From an uncultured Prevotella sp. (GTDB lineage Bacteria; Bacteroidota; Bacteroidia; Bacteroidales; Bacteroidaceae), in NCBI GenBank assembly GCA_900315765.1, contig ONAK01000080.1:1-35621 (forward strand): a stretch of 35,621 nt of DNA, given 5' to 3'. Positions 7,291 through 14,201 of this stretch are shown here, in pieces; within the stretch, counting starts at the first letter, position 1, and each line of letters starts with the position of its first letter. Position numbers and translations under genes: made by a program. The notes under the pieces are model-generated. The model saw only the letters and a program-made list of their open reading frames with translations. It did no database searches and was not told the DNA's origin.

Positions 7291-8826
7291 TTAGAACGCG
7301 AGGCAGGCACGAACACAGCGTTTCCAGTTCTTACTGACGTCGCTCCATAAGCCGTTGCTGAAGTAGTAGTTCCACGCGTCGCTGGAATCGTCCTCCGTAG
7401 ACGACCAGTATCCTTCCGACTGCATATTCGTTCCGCCGACGCTGCTGAAGCCGTCGCGCAGGGCGGTGTGGCTGCCGGCAGCGGAAATCATGTTGTCCCA
7501 CTCGCCCTTGCTGGCCAGCATCCACTTGCCGCCGGTGATGGCCGGCGTGTGGGCGTCGCAGGTAGTCTGGGCCGTGCTCCAGTTCATCTTGTCCACCTCA
7601 TCGGTCAGCGCCAGTGCCAGGCCGTGGCCATTGCCATCAACATAGCAAACCAGTGCGGCGGCGGTCACGCCGCTGGGCAGGATGTCCTTGTCGGCTGCGG
7701 CGTATGCCTTGCCGTCGCTGCCTACTATTTCGCCAAACTTTGCTGATGTGAGTGCATGGCCTTCAGCTATAGAAGCCTTCTTCTTCACCTCCACCTTGCG
7801 GAACTTGTAGCCTTCCTTGGCGGTGACCTTCACCTCGCTGCCCATCTTCACGCCCTCGAGCTTACCCTCGGTGACGGTGGCGGCTGTGCCACCTACAGTA
7901 ACGGTAGCCTTGCCGGCCTCGATGGTGTTGGCGTTGGCGGCAGTGAACTGGATGTTGAACTTATTGTTCAGCACAGTCACCTTGAGCGGTGTAGTGCAGA
8001 TCTCACTGTCGTTAAAGGTGTTCTCGGCAGTGGGATCCTGACCCTGTGGGGCATCGGCGCCCTTGATGTAGTACCACACATAGACGTCGCCACCGTTGGT
8101 AATATTCGTGGCTGTGGGCAGTGTAGCGCTGAAGGCGGTGAGTGCAGGCTGTTCGGTGGCCGATGTGCCAACGGCATACATCAGCGTGCCCTGCACATTC
8201 TCGGTCTCGCCAATCTTAGCTACAGTACCGGCAGTAACGATAGCATCGGTGCTCTCGGCGTAGATGCCCTCAGCGGCTGTCGGCAGCTGATCCACATTCT
8301 CGACTTTGGCCCACTGAGCCACAGGAGCGTAGATGGGAGCTATCTCCACGTCGAAGGCGGGCATGGTGAAGTTGCCGGTCTTGTTTGCAGCGTCCCACTT
8401 CACGTCGATGGCGGGCTCGGCAGGGGCAGCAGGCCCATAGACTTCAATCGATGTGACACCATCCATATCATCATTTTGTACACACTCCCCATCAGCAAAA
8501 GTGATTGCAAATGGTGATGTAGTAATCGTGACAGGAGTTTTATCACTCTGTTTGAACACACATCTGGTGATTGTGTATCCTTCCTTCGCTTCAACTGTCA
8601 CTGACCCAGGCCCAGACTTTTCCCCCCATAGCCATCCATACGTGGAACTGTAACCAGCCACATTGCTAAGTGTAACCGTAACGACTCCTGGAGTTGTTTC
8701 ACTGTAGGAGTCTTTGTCTGTGGCTGTAATAGTGGTCAGCAGTGTTCCCTCCTCTGCCCACGCGCCCATGACTGCCGTGAGTAGCAGCGCGAGCGTCATT
8801 AATATTTTATTTCTCATATTGTTCAT
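7291..8826 (-). CDS. Secreted surface protein with a C-terminal DUF1566/C-type-lectin-like module; candidate DGR target
   Basis: 511 residues. Signal MNNMRNKILMTLALLLTA ending GAWAEE; two or three beta modules (MPAFDVEIAPIY near 155; KVTAKEGYKFRKVEVKK near 330). From about residue 348 a compact tail begins: SAKFGEIVGSDGKAYAA, GHGLALALTDE, WMLASKGEWDNMI, FSSVGGTNMQSEGYWSSTE and a final CVRACLAF. This is the DUF1566/Fib_succ_major type of C-type-lectin fold used for ligand display. The 23 codons between the YWSSTE motif and the end (7324-7392) are dominated by NNC/NNT codons (17 of 23). All 17 could arise from AAY by changes at the first two bases, as in variable regions diversified by a reverse transcriptase. 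No RT or template is in this window. It follows the upstream gene by 31 bp. Confidence 0.75.
   Translation of the reverse strand: MNNMRNKILMTLALLLTAVMGAWAEEGTLLTTITATDKDSYSETTPGVVTVTLSNVAGYSSTYGWLWGEKSGPGSVTVEAKEGYTITRCVFKQSDKTPVTITTSPFAITFADGECVQNDDMDGVTSIEVYGPAAPAEPAIDVKWDAANKTGNFTMPAFDVEIAPIYAPVAQWAKVENVDQLPTAAEGIYAESTDAIVTAGTVAKIGETENVQGTLMYAVGTSATEQPALTAFSATLPTATNITNGGDVYVWYYIKGADAPQGQDPTAENTFNDSEICTTPLKVTVLNNKFNIQFTAANANTIEAGKATVTVGGTAATVTEGKLEGVKMGSEVKVTAKEGYKFRKVEVKKKASIAEGHALTSAKFGEIVGSDGKAYAAADKDILPSGVTAAALVCYVDGNGHGLALALTDEVDKMNWSTAQTTCDAHTPAITGGKWMLASKGEWDNMISAAGSHTALRDGFSSVGGTNMQSEGYWSSTEDDSSDAWNYYFSNGLWSDVSKNWKRCVRACLAF
7324..7392 (-). other. Possible DGR variable region (VR-like codon pattern)
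   Basis: Twenty-three codons in the lectin-like tail of the 7291-8826 gene. Codons such as GAC, GAT, AGC, TAC, TTC, GGC, GTC and TCC alternate with unchanged AAC, and the interspersed constants are GCG and TGG. The pattern is what adenine-directed mutagenic homing of an AAC-rich template would leave. It is an inference, since no template repeat was found here. Confidence 0.4.
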
Positions 8827-8857
8827 ATCTTTATGTTGTTTATACCTTATTATATAT

Positions 8858-10858
8858 TTAATAGCCTGCTCTTACGTATTTTGCGTTAGCATCTACTGTT
8901 TCACTCCAGGTAGATTTGTCCGAGCTGTACTCAATCTTGCCGGTGAAGCCTGTGCCCTTCTGGAGGTTGACATATTTAAGAGCTTTGTCATCAGCATTCG
9001 CAGCCCACAGCTTGCCGCCATAGACAGTGACGGTTGCTATATCAACGGGATCACCACCGTTAATTCCATTGCTTTTTGCATTATCTCCCTTACCTACGGC
9101 CTTCACCTCGCCTCCGAAGATGTTCATAAAGCCACCTGCTTTCAGACCTATTCCATAACCACCATCCGCAGCTGTGTTTTCGGCATCAACTGATCCGCCA
9201 TAGACGTTAAATGTTTCTGTGTAAAAGAAACCGCCACGATTGTTGCCAGAAGAAGTCGCTTTTACCTTGGCGCTGTGAACTTCCAATGTTTTTATGCTAG
9301 AAATGGCATCATTAGTTTCGCCATTAACAACCAATTCGCCAGTCATCTGGGCTTGGCCATAAATGCTGAGATTTTTACTAGCACCACTAATCCTTTGGGC
9401 AGTCAACTTGGCGCCGTCCTTGATAATCAGGTTGACATCACCTGATAATGTAATCGTTCCAGTGATAGTGACTTCTCCCTCCACCACATAGGTGCCTGCT
9501 TGCCATGAGACATTCTCGTTAGAATTCGCCACCGCGGTAACCTCTGCCGGCATCTCCGTTGCCACCAGCTTCTTCTGGTCGGCATTCCACTTCAGATAGG
9601 CGTTGTCAGCCTTCTTCGCCACCTTCACGCCGAGGACTTTCTTCGTGCCGTTGTACTTGATGTCAACCTCGGTGTTCTTCGCAGCGGCGTTAGGCTCAGC
9701 CTTCCACTTGTCGGCCTCTTCAATGCCATCGGCGAAGGTGACGTTATAGGTAATCTCTGCGAACACGGCCTTATAGCTCATATCAGCCATGCCAGACTCG
9801 ATGGTGACTTCGCGAACGGGGTTGGTGTTGGTCTGGTCATCCTCCCAGTACAGGAACTTGTAGCCCTCGGCAGGTGTAGCCTTCAGCGTCACGGTGGCAG
9901 TCTTGGCCACGGTGAATGTGCCGTCGGTATTGATAGTCACGCCGTCGGGAATGGCACCCTTGAAGAATGTAATCTTGCTGACTTTGGTGGAGCAGCTCTG
10001 GAGCGTGAGGCTCTTGGTGGCTTCGCCTTCCCATACGGCGCTCTTGCCCTCGACGGTCCAATTGTCATTAGGTATTATGTTAGGGTTACTTTCAGAATAA
10101 TCATCAATCATCGTGAATTCGATGCGGCTGAAGGGGTCGCCTGTGGTGCTGAAGGTAACGGTAGAATTATCCCACACCTTGACAACGCCGAAGAGAAGAC
10201 TATTCTTATACTTATCTTCGGAAGTGAGCTCATAGATAGATGTTTTCTGGGTGCCGGTAATAGTGATGTCATCTACGGTATGTTCCTTGATATCCGACGT
10301 CCAGCCCTTCCATGTCTCAGCCGTCCATTCCACTTTGCTTTCGCCGGCAACCTCTGCGGTACCCATTGTCTTGTCGTTGACAGCCATCGTCACCTTGGTG
10401 GGCTCGTACTCCACCTGCAGCTCCACGTTGCTGGCGGGCATCTTGGCGAGAATCCAGTTCTTGCCGTCCTTCGATGTCAGGTCCCACTCGGTGGGCTCGA
10501 CGGTGTAGTAGAACTTCCCATTTGATTTATTGTCAAAGACTATTTTTTTCGTAAAATCAGCTGTTCCATCAGAACTTACCCCTCCATTTGCGTAGTTAAC
10601 CAAATTAATTTTATTACCATCGAATGCATAGAAGAGAATAGCATAGCCTTCTGCGGGTGCGCCCGTCCATGCCTTGGCTTCGTCCAAGGTTACGGCCTTG
10701 AAGCCTGGCAGGTCGGCAGCGGTCACTGGGTTATTGTCGTTTGCCCATTCTGCGGGCACCTTGAATTCTACTACGCCGAACGTGCTTTGCGCCCAGGCGC
10801 CCGTGACTGCCGTGAGTAGCAGCGCGAGCGTCATTATATATCTTGATATTGTTTTCAT
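8858..10858 (-). CDS. Large secreted surface protein with InlB-like and beta-helix-like regions
   Basis: 666 residues. Signal MKTISRYIMTLALLLTAVTG ending AWAQ. N-terminal half: a 130-residue domain of unknown type, then KMPASNVELQVEYEP, a segment near 170-300 without a recognised family, and an InlB-type repeat (ATPAEGYKFLYWEDDQTN, SYKAVFAE, about 328-368). C-terminal 200 residues are a repetitive parallel-beta part: GTITLSGDVNLIIKDGAKL, LSIYGQAQMTGELVV, FNVYGGSVDAENT, MNIFGGEVKAVGKG, VTVYGGKLWAANADD. This could be a right-handed beta-helix for carbohydrate contact, but no lyase residues are identifiable. It ends in YVRAGY, a weak echo of the VRA end of the lectin-like tail. Part of the operon-like run, 36 bp behind the first gene. 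Confidence 0.75.
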   Translation of the reverse strand: MKTISRYIMTLALLLTAVTGAWAQSTFGVVEFKVPAEWANDNNPVTAADLPGFKAVTLDEAKAWTGAPAEGYAILFYAFDGNKINLVNYANGGVSSDGTADFTKKIVFDNKSNGKFYYTVEPTEWDLTSKDGKNWILAKMPASNVELQVEYEPTKVTMAVNDKTMGTAEVAGESKVEWTAETWKGWTSDIKEHTVDDITITGTQKTSIYELTSEDKYKNSLLFGVVKVWDNSTVTFSTTGDPFSRIEFTMIDDYSESNPNIIPNDNWTVEGKSAVWEGEATKSLTLQSCSTKVSKITFFKGAIPDGVTINTDGTFTVAKTATVTLKATPAEGYKFLYWEDDQTNTNPVREVTIESGMADMSYKAVFAEITYNVTFADGIEEADKWKAEPNAAAKNTEVDIKYNGTKKVLGVKVAKKADNAYLKWNADQKKLVATEMPAEVTAVANSNENVSWQAGTYVVEGEVTITGTITLSGDVNLIIKDGAKLTAQRISGASKNLSIYGQAQMTGELVVNGETNDAISSIKTLEVHSAKVKATSSGNNRGGFFYTETFNVYGGSVDAENTAADGGYGIGLKAGGFMNIFGGEVKAVGKGDNAKSNGINGGDPVDIATVTVYGGKLWAANADDKALKYVNLQKGTGFTGKIEYSSDKSTWSETVDANAKYVRAGY

Positions 10859-10891
10859 ATATTGTATTTCTTTATGTTGTTTATACCTTTT
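10805..10891 (-). repeat. 87-bp perfect direct repeat, copy 2
   Basis: Second copy of the leader plus signal-peptide segment. It lies three bases beyond the premature stop codon of the upstream gene (10895-10897), so the truncation of that gene coincides with the repeat boundary. Confidence 0.9.
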
Positions 10892-10894
10892 ATA

Positions 10895-12280
10895 TCAACG
10901 GCTGCTGAAGTCCCAAGCGTCGTCGCCATCGAGCTCCGTAGCAGACCAATAGTTGCCAGATATTGCTGTACCGCCGACGCCTGTAGTGATATAGGCATTC
11001 ACGTTGTTGTCGTAAGTCATACCGTCACTATTTTTCGTCGAGCCGAGGTTGGTGAATATCGCCTCGTAGTCGCTCTTCTGCGCCACGGCCCAGTTCGACA
11101 CGGCGGTCGCGCCCAGCGTGGTGTAGCTTGTCAGGTTGGTGCCGCGGGCGGCATCGGGCAGCACTTTCAGCGTAGTGCCGGCGTATGTGGTCACGGACGT
11201 CCAGCCGTTGATGGTGGTCCATGTCTGCTCCGTAGCGTTCTGCATGGCGAGAATCAGTCCGTGGCCGGTCTCCGTCACCTTGCCCAGGATGCCCACGGCG
11301 GTGCAGCCGTCGGGAACAGCAGTCTTAGCGTCGTGCAGATGGCCTGCGGCGCATACCACCTTGCCGACATCCTCAGCCGTGGCGGCAGAGAGCAGCGGGT
11401 ACGTGACGGCCGCCTTCTTCACGGCCTTGACGCTCTTCACCTTCTTCTCGCCGCTGTAGGTGACGGTGATTTTCTCGCCGCCCTCAAGTCCCTCAACGGG
11501 GAAAGCCTGGGCCTCGCCCTCGCCAACCTTCACGCTCCACTTGTCGGCATCCTTCACGCCGTCCTTCAGAGAAACGGTGTAGCCAGCGGGGGCGGCAGGA
11601 GCCTTGACCTTGATGGTATAGATATGACAATTGCTGGTGTTCCATACTACTACGTCGCAGTCTTCTGCAATTTCCCAAGTCTTGGCTTCAAGTGTTTTAG
11701 GCTTGAACTGTTCACCAATCAGGTTTTCTGCAGCATAGCTGTTCTTGTACAAACCAATACCACGACCATCTGAAGGCTTGTGAGACTCCAGTTCGACGGT
11801 TATCTTTGAACCTGCCTTCACACCAGGAATCGTGAAGCATGGGAAAGGCTGCTTGCTGCCGCCACCACCAAGCAACAGATAAGCACCACCTGCATATTCA
11901 CCCAGAGAAGTAGAAGGATAATTGACTGCGATAGCCAATGAACGCTTAGCAGCATAGTCTGAATTGAACTTCAGACCCTTGAGCTCCTTAATAACAGCAC
12001 CATTAGCCGAAAGACTACCATCTTCGTTTACAGTGCCGGCAAACCAGAAGCAGTTGTCCTTGGCAGCAGCGTCAGGATCGGCGCCAGCCTCAGCGTCAGT
12101 CTTCTTCTCTACATCGCTCCAGCCCTCAAGCTTACTGGCAGCAGCGTCAGCTTTCAAGGCAGTGACGGTCTCAGTGCTCCACGCCGTGAAGTCCCAGACA
12201 ACATCCCATTGTTCTTGCGCCCATGCGCCTGTTGTTGCCGTCAACAGCAATACAAGCAAAAATAGTAATTTTTTAATCAT
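10895..12280 (-). CDS. Secreted surface protein with a truncated C-type-lectin-like tail
   Basis: 461 residues, first gene of the surface array. Signal MIKKLLFLLVLLLTATTG ending AWAQ. Residues about 25-225 form a beta-sandwich-like domain (AGGAYLLLGGGGSKQPFPCF, KAGSKITVELESHKP, WNTSNCHIYTIKVKAP). An InlB-like piece follows (AGYTVSLKDGVKDADKWSV). The tail from about residue 295 parallels the DUF1566-like module of 7291-8826 (GHGLILAMQNATEQTWTTI, YWSATELDGDDAW) but ends FSSR*, about 20 residues short and without the CVRACLAF strand. Codons 10898-10933 are NNY in 11 of 12 cases, as in the paralogue. The tail probably cannot fold fully, so either a decayed copy or an altered ligand module. Confidence 0.7.
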   Translation of the reverse strand: MIKKLLFLLVLLLTATTGAWAQEQWDVVWDFTAWSTETVTALKADAAASKLEGWSDVEKKTDAEAGADPDAAAKDNCFWFAGTVNEDGSLSANGAVIKELKGLKFNSDYAAKRSLAIAVNYPSTSLGEYAGGAYLLLGGGGSKQPFPCFTIPGVKAGSKITVELESHKPSDGRGIGLYKNSYAAENLIGEQFKPKTLEAKTWEIAEDCDVVVWNTSNCHIYTIKVKAPAAPAGYTVSLKDGVKDADKWSVKVGEGEAQAFPVEGLEGGEKITVTYSGEKKVKSVKAVKKAAVTYPLLSAATAEDVGKVVCAAGHLHDAKTAVPDGCTAVGILGKVTETGHGLILAMQNATEQTWTTINGWTSVTTYAGTTLKVLPDAARGTNLTSYTTLGATAVSNWAVAQKSDYEAIFTNLGSTKNSDGMTYDNNVNAYITTGVGGTAISGNYWSATELDGDDAWDFSSR

Positions 12281-12381
12281 AAGCTTAATAATTTAGATTG
12301 TTAATATATTATTCATTGTAAAATCGACCATTTAGGTTTTGTGGCTTTCTTGGCTGCTATTAGTTAATAGTAATTTGGCTA

Positions 12382-12389
12382 CAAATATA
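12382..12389 (-). promoter_or_regulatory. Probable promoter (-7 box) of the surface-protein array
   Basis: Minus-strand TATATTTG at 12389-12382, about 100 bp upstream of the first array gene. A convincing TTG element at the right distance was not found, so the call rests on the -7 box. Genes of the array are 31-56 bp apart, which allows one transcript from here. Confidence 0.45.
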
Positions 12390-12436
12390 AACAAAATCTT
12401 CGAAACTTGCGCCAGTTTTTGACCAGAAAGTGAAGA

Positions 12437-12476
12437 TTTTGTAAATTCTGCCACTGTTTTTGTAAATTCTGCCACT
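12437..12476. repeat. Tandem 19-bp direct repeat in the 12281-12756 intergenic gap
   Basis: TTTTGTAAATTCTGCCACT occurs at 12437-12455 and 12458-12476. The remainder of this 476-bp gap holds GC-rich short inverted repeats (CGGGGGCACGCCCCCG, 12480-12495; CTTCCCCCGAGGGAAG region near 12566) and the hairpin at 12687-12719. I see no gene in it. Confidence 0.6.
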
Positions 12477-12686
12477 CCGCGGGGGCACGCCCCCGCAGCC
12501 CCAGACTGTCCTTTTCTCTGGCGCAGAGAAAAGAACTAAAAGAGACATTCCCCCAACCAAGGCCTTCCCCCGAGGGAAGGATGCAACCGCTCCTCCTCGT
12601 CGCTCTTTACACCAAGGTACGCCTGGGCATCATAGCCCTGGCGTGGCTTGTCTTAATGGGGCCTTGCCCCATACCCCAGAATACGC

Positions 12687-12719
12687 TACTCCCTCCGCAT
12701 GGAGTGTGCGGAGGGAGTA
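12687..12719 (-). terminator. Hairpin beyond the vapC-type gene
   Basis: Perfect 13-bp stem TACTCCCTCCGCA (12687-12699) with TGCGGAGGGAGTA (12707-12719) and a 7-nt loop. Nearly the same stem closes the DUF3990 cassette at 1854-1888. Confidence 0.55.
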
Positions 12720-12720
12720 T

Positions 12721-12757
12721 AAACGAGCGCGACATGAAGCCAATGCTCTCGAAATTC
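12721..12757 (-). pseudogene. STAS-like (DUF4325) gene scar after vapC
   Basis: About 35 of 37 bases match 13802-13838, the part of the chimeric gene that encodes the segment ending in GFMSRSF. Here it is out of frame and ends at the vapC stop codon, so it is a remnant rather than a gene. Confidence 0.5.
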
Positions 12758-13173
12758 TATTTTTTGCTTCTGTCTATCCAGTTCTCAATTCTTAAACCGG
12801 GTATGCGGCTGAAGTGTTTTACGTTGTCGGTGACGAGGATGAGATCCTCATGCAGCGCCGTGGCACCGATAATCAGGTCCATGCTGTCGATGCGTTGCCC
12901 AGCGCGTTCGAGCTGCCAGCGAATGTCGCCATACTCGCGCATGCAATGACTTGTGGAATACTGTTCAAATAGGTTCTGAATCTCTATCACGTCGTCGAAA
13001 TGCTCCGGACGGCCCGACTTGTAGGCGCCGAAATAGAGTTCGCCGATGGTGAGGTCGGAAATCTTGCATTCGCTTACTCCCACGCGGCGGATTTGCTCCA
13101 CCACGGCGGGGTCTTGCTTGATGAGTGCGATGCAGATGCTGGTGTCTAGCAGATAGGTTCCTCGTGTCAGCAT
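12757..13173 (-). CDS. vapC: PIN-domain ribonuclease toxin (VapC family)
   Basis: 138 residues, the usual VapC length. The four acidic residues of the PIN nuclease site are visible: Asp10 in LLDTSICIALI, Glu45 in TIGELYFGA, Asp99 in DSMDLIIGATA and Asp116 in LVTDNVKHF. VapC toxins cleave tRNA or rRNA when freed from their antitoxin. Start is the ATG three bases after the stop of the antitoxin gene, so the pair is co-transcribed. A short STAS-like scar abuts the stop codon (12721-12757). Substrate RNA cannot be inferred. Confidence 0.88.
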   Translation of the reverse strand: MLTRGTYLLDTSICIALIKQDPAVVEQIRRVGVSECKISDLTIGELYFGAYKSGRPEHFDDVIEIQNLFEQYSTSHCMREYGDIRWQLERAGQRIDSMDLIIGATALHEDLILVTDNVKHFSRIPGLRIENWIDRSKK

Positions 13174-13176
13174 GGC

Positions 13177-13539
13177 TTACCAGGTTTCAACGGTTCGTGA
13201 ATTCTCGCGGCTGCTGCGCAGCTCATCGGCTATCTCTCTCGCAGTGCCTTCGCCCCCCCAGTCCTTATGGAACTTGGCCAGCGCGGCATCAAGCATGTCG
13301 TCGTCCATCGTCGCCCATGCTCCGGCAAAGTCGTCGACAGTCACCTGTTTGTCTTCGCCTGCAGCATGAGCCTTTTTGGCTGCAGCAGCCCAGCCTTTGC
13401 GGGCGGCAGCGCCAGACTTCTTGTTCTGGGCTACAACCAGTCCCTTTACATACGCAATGATCTTCTTCATAGCCGTTTCGCTATCAAGCAGCGGATTCAT
13501 CTCGCGGAACAGTTCTTCACGTAGTTCTATTGCTGTCAT
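13177..13539 (-). CDS. Antitoxin partner of the PIN-domain toxin
   Basis: 120 residues, helical, basic in the middle (QNKKSGAAARKGWAAAAKKAHAAGEDKQ) and acidic at the end (DDDMLDAALAKFHKDWGG). It directly precedes vapC with a 3-bp gap, the standard order for an antitoxin. The long Ala/Lys stretch is unlike the short AbrB or RHH antitoxins, so the DNA-binding fold is unclear. The C-terminal REIADELRSSRENSRTVETW would be the toxin-binding part by analogy. Likely represses its own promoter at 13567-13597 (inference). Confidence 0.75.
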   Translation of the reverse strand: MTAIELREELFREMNPLLDSETAMKKIIAYVKGLVVAQNKKSGAAARKGWAAAAKKAHAAGEDKQVTVDDFAGAWATMDDDMLDAALAKFHKDWGGEGTAREIADELRSSRENSRTVETW

Positions 13540-13566
13540 AATCGTTGTTGTTTATTGTTTCGGGTG

Positions 13567-13597
13567 CAAATATACAACAATATATTTATTTTTGCAA
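13567..13597 (-). promoter_or_regulatory. Promoter of the vapBC-type pair
   Basis: Minus-strand TTG at 13597-13595, 20-bp spacer, TATATTTG at 13574-13567. The block CCCCAAAACCCTTGCAA (minus strand 13608-13592) and the 25-nt leader ending in the ATG (13561-13537) match the DUF3990 cassette, the leader with one mismatch. Confidence 0.75.
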
Positions 13598-13659
13598 GGG
13601 TTTTGGGGAAAATCATTGTTTATCTGCTTGCAAGTGAAGATTTTGCAGATTTTGAAAGT

Positions 13660-13689
13660 GCGGGCGCCTTGTCGGCCGCCCGCTTTTTT
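13660..13689 (+). terminator. GC hairpin with T-run
   Basis: Stem GCGGGCG (13660-13666) with CGCCCGC (13677-13683) followed by six T on the plus strand. No plus-strand gene precedes it; on the minus strand it sits beyond the chimeric PIN/STAS frame, where it lacks a T-run. Confidence 0.45.
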
Positions 13690-13723
13690 GGCGAAGCCAA
13701 TATCTAATACCATGCTAAAACAC

Positions 13724-13930
13724 CTAGGGGTCATAGGGGCGAGCCGCCCCTGTAAATGTCTTGCCGCCCATGTCGTCGATGATGTTGCAAACCTCATCGG
13801 CAAACGAGCGCGACATGAAGCCGATGCCCTCGAAATCGAGTGTTACCTCACGTATAAATAGGTCTGCGCTATAGATCAGGCTCTGAATGAGGGCGTTAGT
13901 GTCTAGAACTACAAGTCGCATCGGCTTCAT
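13724..13930 (-). pseudogene. Chimeric remnant: PIN toxin start joined to a STAS-like (DUF4325) segment
   Basis: 68-codon frame. Residues 1-18 (MKPMRLVVLDTNALIQSL) are the start of a PIN toxin of the kind that normally follows the antitoxin at 13927-14139. From residue 22 the sequence changes to a STAS-like pattern, EVTLDFEGIGFMSRSFADEV, which in DUF4325 proteins forms the core strand and helix. Neither part is complete: the PIN lacks its remaining three acidic residues. The ATGA overlap with the antitoxin shows the frame is still translated. Possibly an inactive toxin, or a new small protein. DUF4325 assignment is by pattern only. Confidence 0.5.
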
Positions 13931-14139
13931 TTATAAGGTGTGCGCAGATGCTGACCGCGCAGTTCGTCGAGTTTCTTCTGATCGAAGGTTCCTTCGTCCC
14001 ACATTTTGTCGATAGCCTTTTGTGCCCTCTCGGCAAAGAAGAGCGAGAGGGTGAGCCGCAGCGCATCAAGGTCTTCCTGCGAGGTGACGTTAGCTGCTGC
14101 GTTCATCAGTTCCAATTGTGCCATTTCTGAGTAACTCAT
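13927..14139 (-). CDS. Small antitoxin of a PIN-type toxin-antitoxin pair (toxin partner broken)
   Basis: 70 residues from ATG 14139; an upstream in-frame extension (to 14196) runs through the promoter and is unlikely. The protein has the pattern LMNAAANVTSQEDLDAL, LTLSLFFAERAQKAIDKMWDEG and a terminal GQHLRTPYK that I recognise from Bacteroidetes antitoxins encoded before PIN toxins. It would bind and inhibit the toxin. Its own partner is the chimera at 13724-13930, coupled by ATGA, so the intact antitoxin may be an orphan or may act on other PIN toxins. Confidence 0.7.
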   Translation of the reverse strand: MSYSEMAQLELMNAAANVTSQEDLDALRLTLSLFFAERAQKAIDKMWDEGTFDQKKLDELRGQHLRTPYK

Positions 14140-14165
14140 ACGCAATATAATTAATGTTTCCGGTG

Positions 14166-14196
14166 CAAAGATACGATGAATATTTGAAATTTGCAA
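14166..14196 (-). promoter_or_regulatory. Promoter of the orphan antitoxin gene
   Basis: Minus strand: TTG at 14196-14194, 20-bp spacer, TATCTTTG at 14173-14166, 27 bp before the start codon. Confidence 0.7.
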
Positions 14197-14201
14197 GTAT
14201 T

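Noticed and set aside
12360-12560. Small minus-strand frame with SGRIYKNSGRIYK repeats
   Set aside because: It overlaps the promoter of the surface array and owes its pattern to a 19-bp direct repeat; no homologous protein recognised.
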